From positions 1 through 26,356 of the forward strand of contig JALNXG010000056.1 in assembly GCA_023230485.1 (NCBI GenBank): a DNA stretch of 26,356 bases, in the 5' to 3' direction. Positions 1 to 7,045 of this stretch are shown here, piece after piece (the stretch's first letter is position 1; the number at the start of each line of letters is the position of its first letter). This DNA is from Melioribacteraceae bacterium (GTDB lineage Bacteria > Bacteroidota > Ignavibacteria > Ignavibacteriales > Melioribacteraceae). The notes beneath the pieces were generated by a model, which made no database searches, was not told the DNA's origin, and worked only from the letters and a program-made list of their open reading frames with translations. The position numbers were made by a program, and so were the translations under genes.

Positions 1-1327
1 CATGATTTAATCCCGGTAAGTAAATTACACTATAATCCGGATTTTTTCCTTTAGAAAATGCAGAACGCATCATTTCTAAATTCATCTTTGCATCCACTTG
101 TTTATCCTTTTCCCCATTAATTGCCAAAAATGAACATTTCACCTTTTCTAATGTAGGGAAAGGAATATATTTAATAAAATATCTAAACCATACGGTCATT
201 GATCTTTGGATTAAATTTTTGCGTGCATCGAGATTTCCATTTGCATAATTTGCTTTTTCTAAAATAGATTCTATTTCAGTTACAGTTTTTGCCGAATCCT
301 CGTTTTCTTTAATGGCATTATATATTTCTTTATTAAGATTAATTAATTTTTCTACGTCTTCAGCAGGACGCTCTTCGGAAAGGGCAAGTTCTTCAATCTG
401 CTTTAGCATTAATTGGTCTAAAGGAACGGCAGGCCCTGCCATCGATACAACAAACGCTACATCTGAATTGCGGGCGGCTATCATTGGAGCAATCATTCCT
501 CCTTCGCTATGTCCAATTAGTCCGATCTTTTTTGTATCAACATCTTTTCTTGATTGCAAATAAAATAATGCTGCTTCGGCGTCTGTGGAAAAATCAAATG
601 AAGTGGCACTCTTAAAATTACCTTCAGATTCCGCCGTACCTCTGTCATCAAATCTTAAAACTGCAATTCCATTCCGGCTAAGGTAATCGGATAGAATTAA
701 GAATGGTTCATGTTCAAAACCTTTTTCATTACGGTTTTGAGCACCTGAGCCGGAAATTAGAATTGCAATCGGGGGATTGGGGGTGTCATTCGGCAATGTT
801 AATGTCCCTGCTAATTTAATTCCGCCGGCTTTGACATTTGCAAATTTTACTTCTTCACTTTTATAAGGGAATGGGGGTTTAGGGGTTTGAGGACGATTGA
901 TTACATATTCCTTTGTGTCGCTTCGACCAAAATTAATTGGTATCTTGGCTCCGTTCTGAAAAAAGTTAGCTATAATTGAATCACTTTGTGCTTTTGCTCC
1001 TTCAATGCTTTGTTTTTTTACGTTTTCCGTATTAGTGGAATATTCACCGGCGATTTTAATCATTAATTTAGGATCAGATATTGTTAAGGAATCACCTTTA
1101 ACTTCGGTTACTGAAAGAGGGAGACTTAAAGCACCTTGATCGGGACTGTCCATTTTGGACTTATAACCATTGCCATCGGAATTTATGTGAATAAGCATTC
1201 GGATTTTTTTTGAACCGATATTTAATAGACCTTCCCAATCGCCTATTAATTTGCTCTGTCCATAAGATTGGATAGAAAAAAATAAAGAAATAAAAATTAC
1301 TGTTATTGATCTAAAAATTGTTTTCAT
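1..1327 (-). CDS. secreted alpha/beta hydrolase, 3' end outside window
   Basis: Reading the complement from an ATG at 1325-1327 gives 442 open codons running off the left edge. Residues 1-23 form a signal peptide ending S-Y-G-Q, so the product is exported. Residues about 25-145 are a beta-rich N-terminal region (starts GDWEG) as seen in secreted Bacteroidota hydrolases. The alpha/beta hydrolase fold follows: SGSG at 192-195, the strand-turn RFDDRG at 225-230, and the nucleophile elbow GHSEGG at 272-277 (Ser274). Asp408 in GEKDKQV and His442 in GLNH, the very last complete codon, complete a plausible triad. A GGAG ribosome site lies about 6 bases before the ATG. The family contains esterases and peptidase-like enzymes; the substrate cannot be read from sequence. 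Only a short C-terminal tail should be missing. It is divergent from the Fic gene. Confidence 0.88.
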   Translation of the reverse strand, partial: MKTIFRSITVIFISLFFSIQSYGQSKLIGDWEGLLNIGSKKIRMLIHINSDGNGYKSKMDSPDQGALSLPLSVTEVKGDSLTISDPKLMIKIAGEYSTNTENVKKQSIEGAKAQSDSIIANFFQNGAKIPINFGRSDTKEYVINRPQTPKPPFPYKSEEVKFANVKAGGIKLAGTLTLPNDTPNPPIAILISGSGAQNRNEKGFEHEPFLILSDYLSRNGIAVLRFDDRGTAESEGNFKSATSFDFSTDAEAALFYLQSRKDVDTKKIGLIGHSEGGMIAPMIAARNSDVAFVVSMAGPAVPLDQLMLKQIEELALSEERPAEDVEKLINLNKEIYNAIKENEDSAKTVTEIESILEKANYANGNLDARKNLIQRSMTVWFRYFIKYIPFPTLEKVKCSFLAINGEKDKQVDAKMNLEMMRSAFSKGKNPDYSVIYLPGLNH

Positions 1328-1390
1328 AACAACTCCATTTTGTTTTCGTGGTAAAAGTAAATAGGTTATTGTTTAAGTTGTTATGAATTA

Positions 1391-1421
1391 TGATGATTGG
1401 TCTAAAATCGTGATGATTGGT
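1391..1421. repeat. 11-bp direct repeat pair, 20-bp period, between hydrolase and fic
   Basis: TGATGATTGGT occurs perfectly at 1391-1401 and 1411-1421, exactly 20 bp apart, in the 171-bp spacer between the two divergent genes. A period of about two helical turns places both copies on one DNA face, as in operators bound by a dimer. The binding protein is unknown; a regulatory role is inferred from spacing and position only. Confidence 0.5.
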
Positions 1422-1498
1422 GTATTCTACTTAATAAATTGTGAATATTAAATAGGAGCATTATATTTGATTTGTAAAAGTTTAATTATGGCAACTTA

Positions 1499-2473
1499 AT
1501 GAAAATTGAAGATTTTAAAGCAGGAAATTATTTACAGCAGTATAAGTACAAATGTTTTATTCCATCCAAAATTAATCATCCTTTTTCATGGGACGATCCG
1601 GAACTAAGCGTATTACTTTCAGAAGCAAATAAGAAACTTGAGGAACTTAATTCTTTCTCTTCGAGTGTACCCGATATAGAGAATGTTCTGCCACTGTTTA
1701 TTGCTAAGGAATCTTTAGCCTCAAGCAAAATTGAAGGTATAAAAACTGAATTTAAGGAGTTACTCTTAAGCGAATCCGAAATTGCACCTGATAAAAAAGA
1801 GGATTGGCTGGAAGTAAAGAATTATATTGAGGCAATTAATATTTGCCTCGAAGAGATGAACGAGATTCCGCTCTCTACTCGTATATTGAATTTAGCACAT
1901 CAGATAATTTTTAGCGGGGCACGAGGAGAAAAAAAATCACCCGGTGAATTTAGGAAAAGTCAAAATTGGGTAGGTGGTGCTACAATCAACGAAGCGATTT
2001 ACATTCCTCCTGTTCATGATGAAATTTCAAATTTAATCGGAGACTTAGAAAATTTTCTTCATAACGATTATTTGGAAATTCCTGATTTAATCAAAATTGC
2101 AATCGCACATTATCAGTTTATAACCATTCATCCCTATGTTGACGGAAATGGCAGAATCGGGAGATTATTGATTACTTTATATTTAGTCAGCTTCGGATTA
2201 TTATCCAAACCCACATTGTATTTATCGGCATTTTTTGAAAAGCGCAAAATCCCTTATTACAACCATCTTATGTTAGTAAGAAAGAACGATGATCTAATGC
2301 AATGGATAAAGTTCTTTTTAGAGGCAGTTATTGAATCGGCATTGCATGGTATAAAAACATTTCAATCGATAATAGAATCTCAGAAGGAGATCGATGCAGA
2401 GGTGATCCCTGCTATCGTAGAAAATGAGAACGACGTTTTTGTATTTCGTAAATATTTCAAGTTGTTCGAATAA
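1499..2473 (+). CDS. Fic family AMP-transferase, lacking C-terminal winged helix
   Basis: Fic proteins transfer AMP (or related groups) from a nucleotide onto hydroxyl side chains of target proteins. The catalytic motif HPYVDGNGRIGR is complete at residues 211-222 with His211. An N-terminal Fic_N region (about 20-95) carries the autoinhibitory motif S75-x3-E79-G80, which places it in the class with an N-terminal inhibitory helix whose Glu blocks the second motif Arg (Arg222). A target-binding flap lies near 159-173 (GGATINEAIYIPP). The protein has 324 residues, whereas relatives of this architecture usually have about 370-390 with a C-terminal winged helix. The final residues NDVFVFRKYFKLFE resemble the last strand and tail of that domain, so its core seems deleted in frame after about residue 305. 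No strong ribosome site is visible; the start follows the family's N-terminus. Confidence 0.9.
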   Translation: MKIEDFKAGNYLQQYKYKCFIPSKINHPFSWDDPELSVLLSEANKKLEELNSFSSSVPDIENVLPLFIAKESLASSKIEGIKTEFKELLLSESEIAPDKKEDWLEVKNYIEAINICLEEMNEIPLSTRILNLAHQIIFSGARGEKKSPGEFRKSQNWVGGATINEAIYIPPVHDEISNLIGDLENFLHNDYLEIPDLIKIAIAHYQFITIHPYVDGNGRIGRLLITLYLVSFGLLSKPTLYLSAFFEKRKIPYYNHLMLVRKNDDLMQWIKFFLEAVIESALHGIKTFQSIIESQKEIDAEVIPAIVENENDVFVFRKYFKLFE

Positions 2474-2517
2474 AAAAGTATCGGAAAATAGAAAAAGAAT
2501 TTACTTCTAATTAAATA

Positions 2518-2976
2518 TCAAAACCCTACTTTCCATATTATATCTGAAGTTTTTAGATATTCAGATAAGGCAGCAGAGCCATACCAATTATATAATTCCG
2601 CTTCCAAAAATTTTGCATTTATTGCAGGGTCTGTTTTTAGCAATTCAGTTGCCTCATCAAATGTAGTTACATTTAAAATGAAAATTCCTCTATAAGCATT
2701 ATTATTTTTGCCCATTGGTCCGGCAACTATTAATTTATTATCCTTTACTAACTTTGTAATATTTGCCAGATGTCCGGCGAAGCAGCTATCTTTAAATGCT
2801 TTATCTGTGGATTCATTGCTCCCCGTTTTAAGCATAACGAAAATATAACTTTTCATTCCATAATCATCTGCTCCCAATTTTTTTGCCAATTCAGAATCAT
2901 AATTGGGATTTGTAGATTGAGCTGATATTGAGCATACTGCTGTTATTACTAATAAAATAGTTAAACTATATTTCAT
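2518..2976 (-). CDS. secreted YCII-domain protein
   Basis: This is a 152-residue protein with a signal peptide (residues 1-20, ending S-I-S-A-Q). Residues 42-137 form a YCII-related alpha/beta ferredoxin-like domain: the strand YIFVMLKTG, then FAGHLANI with the conserved His69, LIVAGPMG at 82-89, RGIFIL at 96-101, and TDPAI with Asp116. His and Asp are the residues usually proposed as the functional pair in YCII proteins, whose biochemical role is poorly known; YciI itself is cytoplasmic, so the exported form is a variant also seen in Bacteroidota. AGGAAG lies about 8 bases upstream of the ATG. It is convergent with the Fic gene, with only 44 bp between stops and no clear terminator. Confidence 0.8.
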   Translation of the reverse strand: MKYSLTILLVITAVCSISAQSTNPNYDSELAKKLGADDYGMKSYIFVMLKTGSNESTDKAFKDSCFAGHLANITKLVKDNKLIVAGPMGKNNNAYRGIFILNVTTFDEATELLKTDPAINAKFLEAELYNWYGSAALSEYLKTSDIIWKVGF

Positions 2977-3164
2977 ATCATTTTCTTCCTATGTAATTGG
3001 TCTTGAACTTTATATTCCTTGTTAATACTACATAATAGAATATTGAAAAATTTCTAATGAAATATAACAAATAAAATTTGAGTTTTTCTTTTACAACTTT
3101 ATTTCTTTTATTTGGCTATCAAAAAATAATGTAAGGGGAGAGTCAATCTCTATTTGCTAATAAT
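2977..3164. other. divergent intergenic region
   Basis: These 188 bp separate the secreted YCII gene (minus) from the unknown 312-residue gene (plus). They must contain both promoters, but I see no strong consensus promoter, repeat or RNA gene. A GGGGAG at about 3135-3140 is 25 bases before the plus-strand ATG, too far to act as its ribosome site. Confidence 0.5.
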
Positions 3165-4103
3165 ATGGATACTAATCTTGTTGAAAAAATTAATGAATAT
3201 GCAATAGAACTTACCAAAGAAGAAAATCCTAAACTACTAAAAGAACTTAGTGTACTTTTAAAATTATTGGAATACCAATCGTGGCTACTTAAATATAAGA
3301 TTCGAATAATTGAAAATCCCGAAGAAGAAGACAAATCTCCGATACTATTAAAACAACTCCGCAAGTTTAGCTATAAAAATGCTTTTTCAAAAGACGATCT
3401 CACAATTCCCTTGCTTATCTATCTTTTTACTCACAATCATGAAAATAAAAAAGCATTAGAAACCTCACTTTCCTTTATGGAAAACTGTAAAGATTTTTTG
3501 AAAGAGGGAGATTTCGCAAAAACAAAAACCGGTGTTCAGAGATTTATTACGAATACACGTTTTGCTTCCTTAGAGCTTCGTAATTATGGATTGCTCCGTT
3601 CCGATTCAAAACATTACTTTCATACTTGGAAGCTATCTCTTTTCGGAATCCTAATTGCCGGTTCAATTTATTTTGATTTTCATAATGATCTTGCGATCTC
3701 TTTCTTAAATAAAAAATTTAATACCAAAGTCTCTTCTTGGAAATTTCGACAGATTATATTTAATCATATAAACGAACTTCAGAATGAAAGGAAGTTCGAT
3801 TTAATTTTATTCAAAATTCTCGAAGACCAAATTGTTGGCGAGTATATGGATTTATATAGAAATGAATTTCTGAGGTTTGCCAGGATTGTTAATCTTGTTA
3901 TTGAGAATAGATATGATGTTAAAAAAGATTCAACAAAAAAATTAATATCTCTACTTAATGGAATTAATGAAAATAAAGAGATCAGCCGGCTTGCTAATTC
4001 CATTGTACTTAAGAAAAATATAGATGTAAATATGAAGAATGTTTTTAGAATAATAGATGAAAATAAAAAACCTACCGACACATTTTGGGATAATTCATTA
4101 TGA
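3165..4103 (+). CDS. unrecognised helix-rich protein, 312 aa
   Basis: I do not recognise the family. The protein is Lys/Glu/Leu-rich, has no signal peptide or clear membrane segment, and is probably cytoplasmic and mostly helical. Residues about 110-165 contain a block (GVQRFITNTRFASLELRNYGLLRSD, then a Trp/Leu-rich stretch) whose helix-turn-helix-like spacing ending in G-L-L could be a winged helix; this is a weak inference. The C-terminal third (200-312) is charged and helical. A possible partner frame starts with an ATGA overlap at 4100-4103. It lies in an accessory stretch next to fic, a nuclease-like gene and a toxin-antitoxin pair, so a defence or regulatory job is possible but unproven. 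Confidence 0.72.
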   Translation: MDTNLVEKINEYAIELTKEENPKLLKELSVLLKLLEYQSWLLKYKIRIIENPEEEDKSPILLKQLRKFSYKNAFSKDDLTIPLLIYLFTHNHENKKALETSLSFMENCKDFLKEGDFAKTKTGVQRFITNTRFASLELRNYGLLRSDSKHYFHTWKLSLFGILIAGSIYFDFHNDLAISFLNKKFNTKVSSWKFRQIIFNHINELQNERKFDLILFKILEDQIVGEYMDLYRNEFLRFARIVNLVIENRYDVKKDSTKKLISLLNGINENKEISRLANSIVLKKNIDVNMKNVFRIIDENKKPTDTFWDNSL

Positions 4104-4234
4104 ACAAAGAAGAACTTCTTACTAAAGCGACTTAATAAATATTTGAAATGGTATAAAGTGCTGATTAATCTGGATGTGAATTAAGTGATTCGATTGCAGT
4201 ATTATTTTCAAATGCAATTAATTATTATCTTTAA
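4100..4234 (+). pseudogene. possible decayed small gene coupled to the 312-aa gene
   Basis: An ATG at 4100-4102 overlaps the upstream TGA (ATGA), the usual sign of translational coupling. The frame reads MNKEELLTKAT, then TAA codons at codons 12, 13, 19 and 23, and continues SGCELSDSIAVLFSNAINYY to a final TAA at 4232-4234. Changing each TAA by one base to CAA, GAA or AAA gives a plausible 44-residue helical protein with no frameshift. However, four stops in 45 codons is close to what random AT-rich DNA would give, so this may be chance. Confidence 0.28.
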
Positions 4235-4261
4235 CGTCATAAAATACAAAGGGATAGTGTA

Positions 4262-4582
4262 ATGAAATTAGGTATAATTATTTATTCTACTGATGCAGAG
4301 ACTGTTTGGAATGCCTTTCGGCTGGGAGTATTTTCATTAAAGCAGGGGGATAAAGTAAAAGCATTTTTACTTGCAAAGGGAGTTGAGTGCGAAAATATAG
4401 CCCACGATAAATTTAACGTTAAAGAGCAGATGCAATTATTCATTGATGAAGGGGGAGAAATTCTCGCTTGTGGTTCGTGCCTTCAGATTCGTAATTCGCA
4501 AGGTACTGAACTCTGTCCGCTATCTACGATGAAAGACCTATATGAAATTATCAGAGATTCGGATAAAGTGATTAGTATATAA
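4262..4582 (+). CDS. DsrE/DsrF-like sulfur-relay family protein
   Basis: The 106-residue protein has the DsrE-like alpha/beta fold: strand KLGIIIYS with D-A-E-T-V-W-N-A-F after it, strand VKAFLLAKGVEC, helix VKEQMQLFIDEGGEI, and strand LACGSC. Cysteines are at 43, 70, 73 and 85; Cys70-x-x-Cys73 and Cys85 sit at the strand end and following helix where DsrE-type proteins carry the persulfide-bearing Cys. The family moves sulfur in tRNA thiolation or sulfur oxidation, but many small members, as here, have no assigned partner. No dsr or tus genes are adjacent, so its role is open. GGGATAG precedes the ATG. A short frame overlaps its stop (TAATG). Confidence 0.8.
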   Translation: MKLGIIIYSTDAETVWNAFRLGVFSLKQGDKVKAFLLAKGVECENIAHDKFNVKEQMQLFIDEGGEILACGSCLQIRNSQGTELCPLSTMKDLYEIIRDSDKVISI

Positions 4583-4683
4583 TGCGAATCCTTTACCTTC
4601 ATGATGGATCCTTAATAGTCAAAGATAACTTGAAATATATATTACTCGATAATTGTTTTTGGTCTTTCATTAATAACAGATAA
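4582..4683 (+). pseudogene. possible truncated ORF coupled to the DsrE-like gene
   Basis: An ATG at 4582-4584 overlaps the stop of the DsrE-like gene (TAATG) and opens 33 codons beginning MRILYLHDGSLIVKDNLKY. The first about 24 residues read like the start of a real protein, then the frame enters the antisense of the nuclease-like gene at 4642 and ends. It may be the 5' stub of a gene cut off when the nuclease/TA block arrived, or just chance. I cannot name a family. Confidence 0.25.
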
Positions 4684-5952
4684 CCCCAGATTTAATATTT
4701 CCTTAAAATACTCTTCGATTTTCCCTGCATCATCTTTTTCGATAACTACAGATGAAGGAATATCCCAATAAATCATTAATGCGGGGCAAATATTCACAGT
4801 AGTTCTTTTTGTATTAATGATTTTATCATCAAGTTCTTTTAGTTTATTAGTATCATCTATTAATCCAAGTTTTGCAATTTTTTTGTGGTATTTGAGATAA
4901 TCCTTTTTCGAATATTGCTTTATTTCTTCAATATGATTGATCCAGTATTCATAATAATACTGTTGCTTATCTATATCTGTAAGAAACCAAACAAGATGAG
5001 TATTAATTGAACTAATATGGAAATCGGGTGCTAAATGCCAACCGGAATTAATAGATTTTTCGAATGCGCTAAACGGAATATTTTTTTTATAAAATGATCT
5101 TGATTGATTAGTAGTATCACCAAAATAAAAAGCTGCTCTTATTACATAATCATTTTTTTCATCATCTTCGATGATGCTGAAAATAACCATTGTTATTTCG
5201 TCAAGTCCGGTTTTTATATAATAGTTTTTCCATTTTGCCTGATAACCGACATCAGATATTTCCTTCGCTATTGTTTGGAGTACCATCTCCAACCTTTTAT
5301 TCAATAAAAAATCATTAGATTTGCAGAGAGAGAATTTATCATAAGGGTTCAAGTAAGAAAAATTCCGATTAATAAATTGAAGAAAATCTTCAATCATTAA
5401 TTTTTCCAACCCGTTGACATTATGAAATTGACTTAGAGCACTAAGTTTGGATATGATTTTTTTCCATTCAACTACAGAAGCGAATTTTATTAATTTTACT
5501 TGTCGGGATATTTCACTAAGATTCGGGTTAAGTTGTTCTTTCCAAACATTTCTAACTCTTGGTTTATTTTCAATTATAAGAGTTACATCTTCTGAAATAG
5601 TTATTACTGCATCATAACGAAACCCTCTCTTTGACATGGTTACTTCACTTACTTCTGTTATCATCTCATCGCTCAGTAATACAGAGACAACGAATTGCCC
5701 AATTCTATCATTAATCTCACTAACTTGTGTTTCAATTTGTATATCTCGCAGATTCAACTCGGAAAGTGATGGCAGGTCTAAAGATATCTTTTTATAAAAA
5801 TCTTGCTTTAATAATTGTTGATACATCATATCATAAAACAAAAACAAGGATGAATTAGAATATCTTAATAAGACTAAGAAAGCCCTTGTCAGTTGGTCTT
5901 CGTGATTAGGGTTTTTAGAAATATATGGTTCAAAGTAATTCAAATGCGACAT
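4642..5952 (-). CDS. candidate PD-(D/E)XK nuclease-like protein, 436 aa
   Basis: This single gene encodes a cytoplasmic protein with a D-x(13)-E-x-K signature: FRYDAVI with Asp114, then LIIENKPR with Glu128 and Lys130. That strand-spacer-strand layout is the core of PD-(D/E)XK nucleases. A conserved-looking N-terminus, NHEDQLTRAFLVLLRY (residues 16-31), and a downstream helix with Gln151 fit the same fold; the C-terminal 250 residues are unrecognised and may sense the target. No partner methylase or ATPase is next to it, so it is not a standard restriction system. GAGGG lies about 8 bases before the ATG. It runs convergent to the DsrE gene and tandem with a toxin-antitoxin pair, which suggests a defence role. 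Nuclease activity is inferred. Confidence 0.62.
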   Translation of the reverse strand: MSHLNYFEPYISKNPNHEDQLTRAFLVLLRYSNSSLFLFYDMMYQQLLKQDFYKKISLDLPSLSELNLRDIQIETQVSEINDRIGQFVVSVLLSDEMITEVSEVTMSKRGFRYDAVITISEDVTLIIENKPRVRNVWKEQLNPNLSEISRQVKLIKFASVVEWKKIISKLSALSQFHNVNGLEKLMIEDFLQFINRNFSYLNPYDKFSLCKSNDFLLNKRLEMVLQTIAKEISDVGYQAKWKNYYIKTGLDEITMVIFSIIEDDEKNDYVIRAAFYFGDTTNQSRSFYKKNIPFSAFEKSINSGWHLAPDFHISSINTHLVWFLTDIDKQQYYYEYWINHIEEIKQYSKKDYLKYHKKIAKLGLIDDTNKLKELDDKIINTKRTTVNICPALMIYWDIPSSVVIEKDDAGKIEEYFKEILNLGLSVINERPKTIIE

Positions 5953-5984
5953 ATCATAACCCTCGTCAAAATGATATTTATACT

Positions 5985-6012
5985 ATAATATATTTATTAA
6001 ATTTTTTGTAAA
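5985..6012 (-). promoter_or_regulatory. predicted promoter of the nuclease-like gene
   Basis: On the minus strand, TTTACA (6007-6012) is followed by a 16-bp gap and TATTAT (5985-5990), each five of six matches to the sigma-70-type consensus. The predicted start near 5978 leaves a leader of about 26 bases before the ATG at 5952, which contains the GAGGG ribosome site. The nuclease gene thus appears to be transcribed separately from the upstream toxin-antitoxin pair. Confidence 0.42.
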
Positions 6013-6041
6013 CTCCACTTGCAGTTCAATTTATTGTAAAT

Positions 6042-6467
6042 TTAATTTTTCTTTGTAAACCATGTGGTAAGAAATTCCTCTGCTGTGGAAACTGTTATTT
6101 TACTTTTTTTATAATCAGCTTTATTTCTTGTTAATAAAATACCTATACCATTATTCACAGCGGTGAAATATTGAATTGCATCTTCAAAATCATTGAATTC
6201 GGAATTAAGAGCTTGTCCAATTACTCTATCGTCAATTGCCAAAACGTTTATTAAGGTTTTTAATTTTCTCAAACTTTTTAACACTGAAGCACTTGAAGTC
6301 AATTTCCGCAGTATATAGTGGAGATTTGCAAAAATTAAAGGAGAGGTATATGCTTCAACTTTTTGTTGATCTATCAATGTGAAAAGTTTAGCAGCATATT
6401 CAAAATGTGGCTCTCTTTGGGCAAGGAGGTCTAAAATAATGTCGGAGTCAATAAATAATTTTATCAT
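6042..6467 (-). CDS. PIN-domain toxin (VapC-like ribonuclease)
   Basis: This 141-residue single-domain PIN protein should be a metal-dependent ribonuclease that blocks translation when free of its antitoxin. The acidic site is visible: Asp7 (with Asp9) in LFIDSDIILDLL, Asp96 in NDFEDAIQYFTA, and Asp118 in TRNKADY. The segment SPLIFANLHYILRK (about 42-55) is typical of the PIN subgroup in Bacteroidota-like TA pairs. Its ATG overlaps the antitoxin stop by four bases (6464-6467), so translation is coupled and the antitoxin is made first. The target RNA cannot be read from sequence. Confidence 0.9.
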   Translation of the reverse strand: MIKLFIDSDIILDLLAQREPHFEYAAKLFTLIDQQKVEAYTSPLIFANLHYILRKLTSSASVLKSLRKLKTLINVLAIDDRVIGQALNSEFNDFEDAIQYFTAVNNGIGILLTRNKADYKKSKITVSTAEEFLTTWFTKKN

Positions 6468-6715
6468 TTGGAATATTTCTCATTGAGGTATTTTTTGCGT
6501 GTCTCTTTCAAATCAAAATCCTCAGGAAGTTTAATAATCCCGGACAATTCAAGTACATTAGGAGATATTTCAATATCGCCAAGAGATTCTTTTTCTGTAA
6601 TCGCATTAAAATAATTTTCGACAATTAGAGAAAGACTTTTTTTGTTCTTTTGAGCATATTTTTTTGCCCGTTCAATAGAACGTTTATTTAATTTCAGAGT
6701 TAATTTAGTATTCAT
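6464..6715 (-). CDS. antitoxin of the PIN toxin, DUF6364-like
   Basis: The 83-residue protein begins NTKLTLKLNKRSIERAKKYA, the strand-helix start of ribbon-helix-helix-type antitoxins and of the DUF6364 group, followed by a second helix (KSLSLIVENYFNAI, 26-39). Residues 45-83 form an acidic/basic tail (ISPNVLELSGIIKLPEDFD) that should wrap the PIN toxin's active site. It binds DNA as a dimer and probably represses its own promoter; TACGTA motifs lie just upstream. It overlaps the toxin gene by ATGA. The pairing with the PIN gene makes the call secure even though the exact family is inferred. Confidence 0.85.
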   Translation of the reverse strand: MNTKLTLKLNKRSIERAKKYAQKNKKSLSLIVENYFNAITEKESLGDIEISPNVLELSGIIKLPEDFDLKETRKKYLNEKYSK

Positions 6716-6729
6716 TTTATTATCCCTAT

Positions 6730-6762
6730 ATTACGTACAATATTATATATAAAAATACGTAT
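6730..6762 (-). promoter_or_regulatory. TA operon promoter with two TACGTA operator-like sites
   Basis: Just upstream of the antitoxin ATG, the minus strand has TATAAT at 6742-6747. TACGTA occurs twice, at 6732-6737 (near the predicted transcription start) and 6756-6761, inside the perfect 8-bp palindrome ATACGTAT (6755-6762) that falls in the promoter spacer. Their 24-bp spacing around the -10 box is what an autorepressing antitoxin would use. No good -35 box is seen, which is common in regulated TA promoters. Confidence 0.48.
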
Positions 6763-6774
6763 AAAAATATTAAA

Positions 6775-6810
6775 ATAAAAAAGGTCAGATAACTGTTGTT
6801 ATCAGGCTTT
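6775..6810 (-). terminator. intrinsic terminator, diverged copy of the one at 9063
   Basis: On the minus strand a hairpin pairs 6788-6793 (GATAAC) with 6798-6803 and, after one A-A mismatch, 6781-6786 with 6805-6810. It is followed by TTTTTTATTTT. It would stop transcripts from the BNR gene and the fragment behind it. The loop and inner stem are nearly identical to the terminator at 9063-9098. Confidence 0.6.
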
Positions 6811-6833
6811 CGTCGTAATAGTGTCATGAGTAG

Positions 6834-7045
6834 TTAGTGGATTTTAATCACAATATTAGATTTATGGATAATCCCATAAGTTGTGCCAATTACGGCTCCT
6901 GCTAATGTTGAGTAAATAAGAAAATTTAAGTCGATTCCAGGAGCTCCTTTACCCCCACTTATTATTGGCGGTAATAAATCAATACCACCGCCAATTATCC
7001 TTAATAAAATCCCCTCTAAATAGTAAGATTTTATGATACCCTAAT
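6834..7045 (-). pseudogene. 5'-truncated fragment of glycine-rich protein, paralog of 8684-9064
   Basis: Directly after the stop of the BNR gene, one minus-strand frame stays open: EGILLRIIGGGIDLLPPIIS, then GGKGAPGIDLNFLIYSTLAG, AVIGTTYGIIHKSNIVIKIH and a stop at 6834-6836. No start codon or ribosome site precedes it. The last 40 shared residues match the end of the 126-residue protein at 8684-9064 at 31 positions. The glycine spacing suggests a membrane-associating glycine-zipper segment. It is best read as the 3' remnant of a second copy of that gene. Confidence 0.7.

Noticed and set aside
312..563. Plus-strand open frame opposite the hydrolase gene
   Set aside because: It is antisense to conserved alpha/beta hydrolase coding sequence, including the nucleophile region, and has no family features.
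4100..4234. Four in-frame TAA codons as evidence for a changed genetic code or stop read-through
   Set aside because: All intact genes in the window stop normally, many at TAA, so reassignment is excluded; decay or chance explains the frame.
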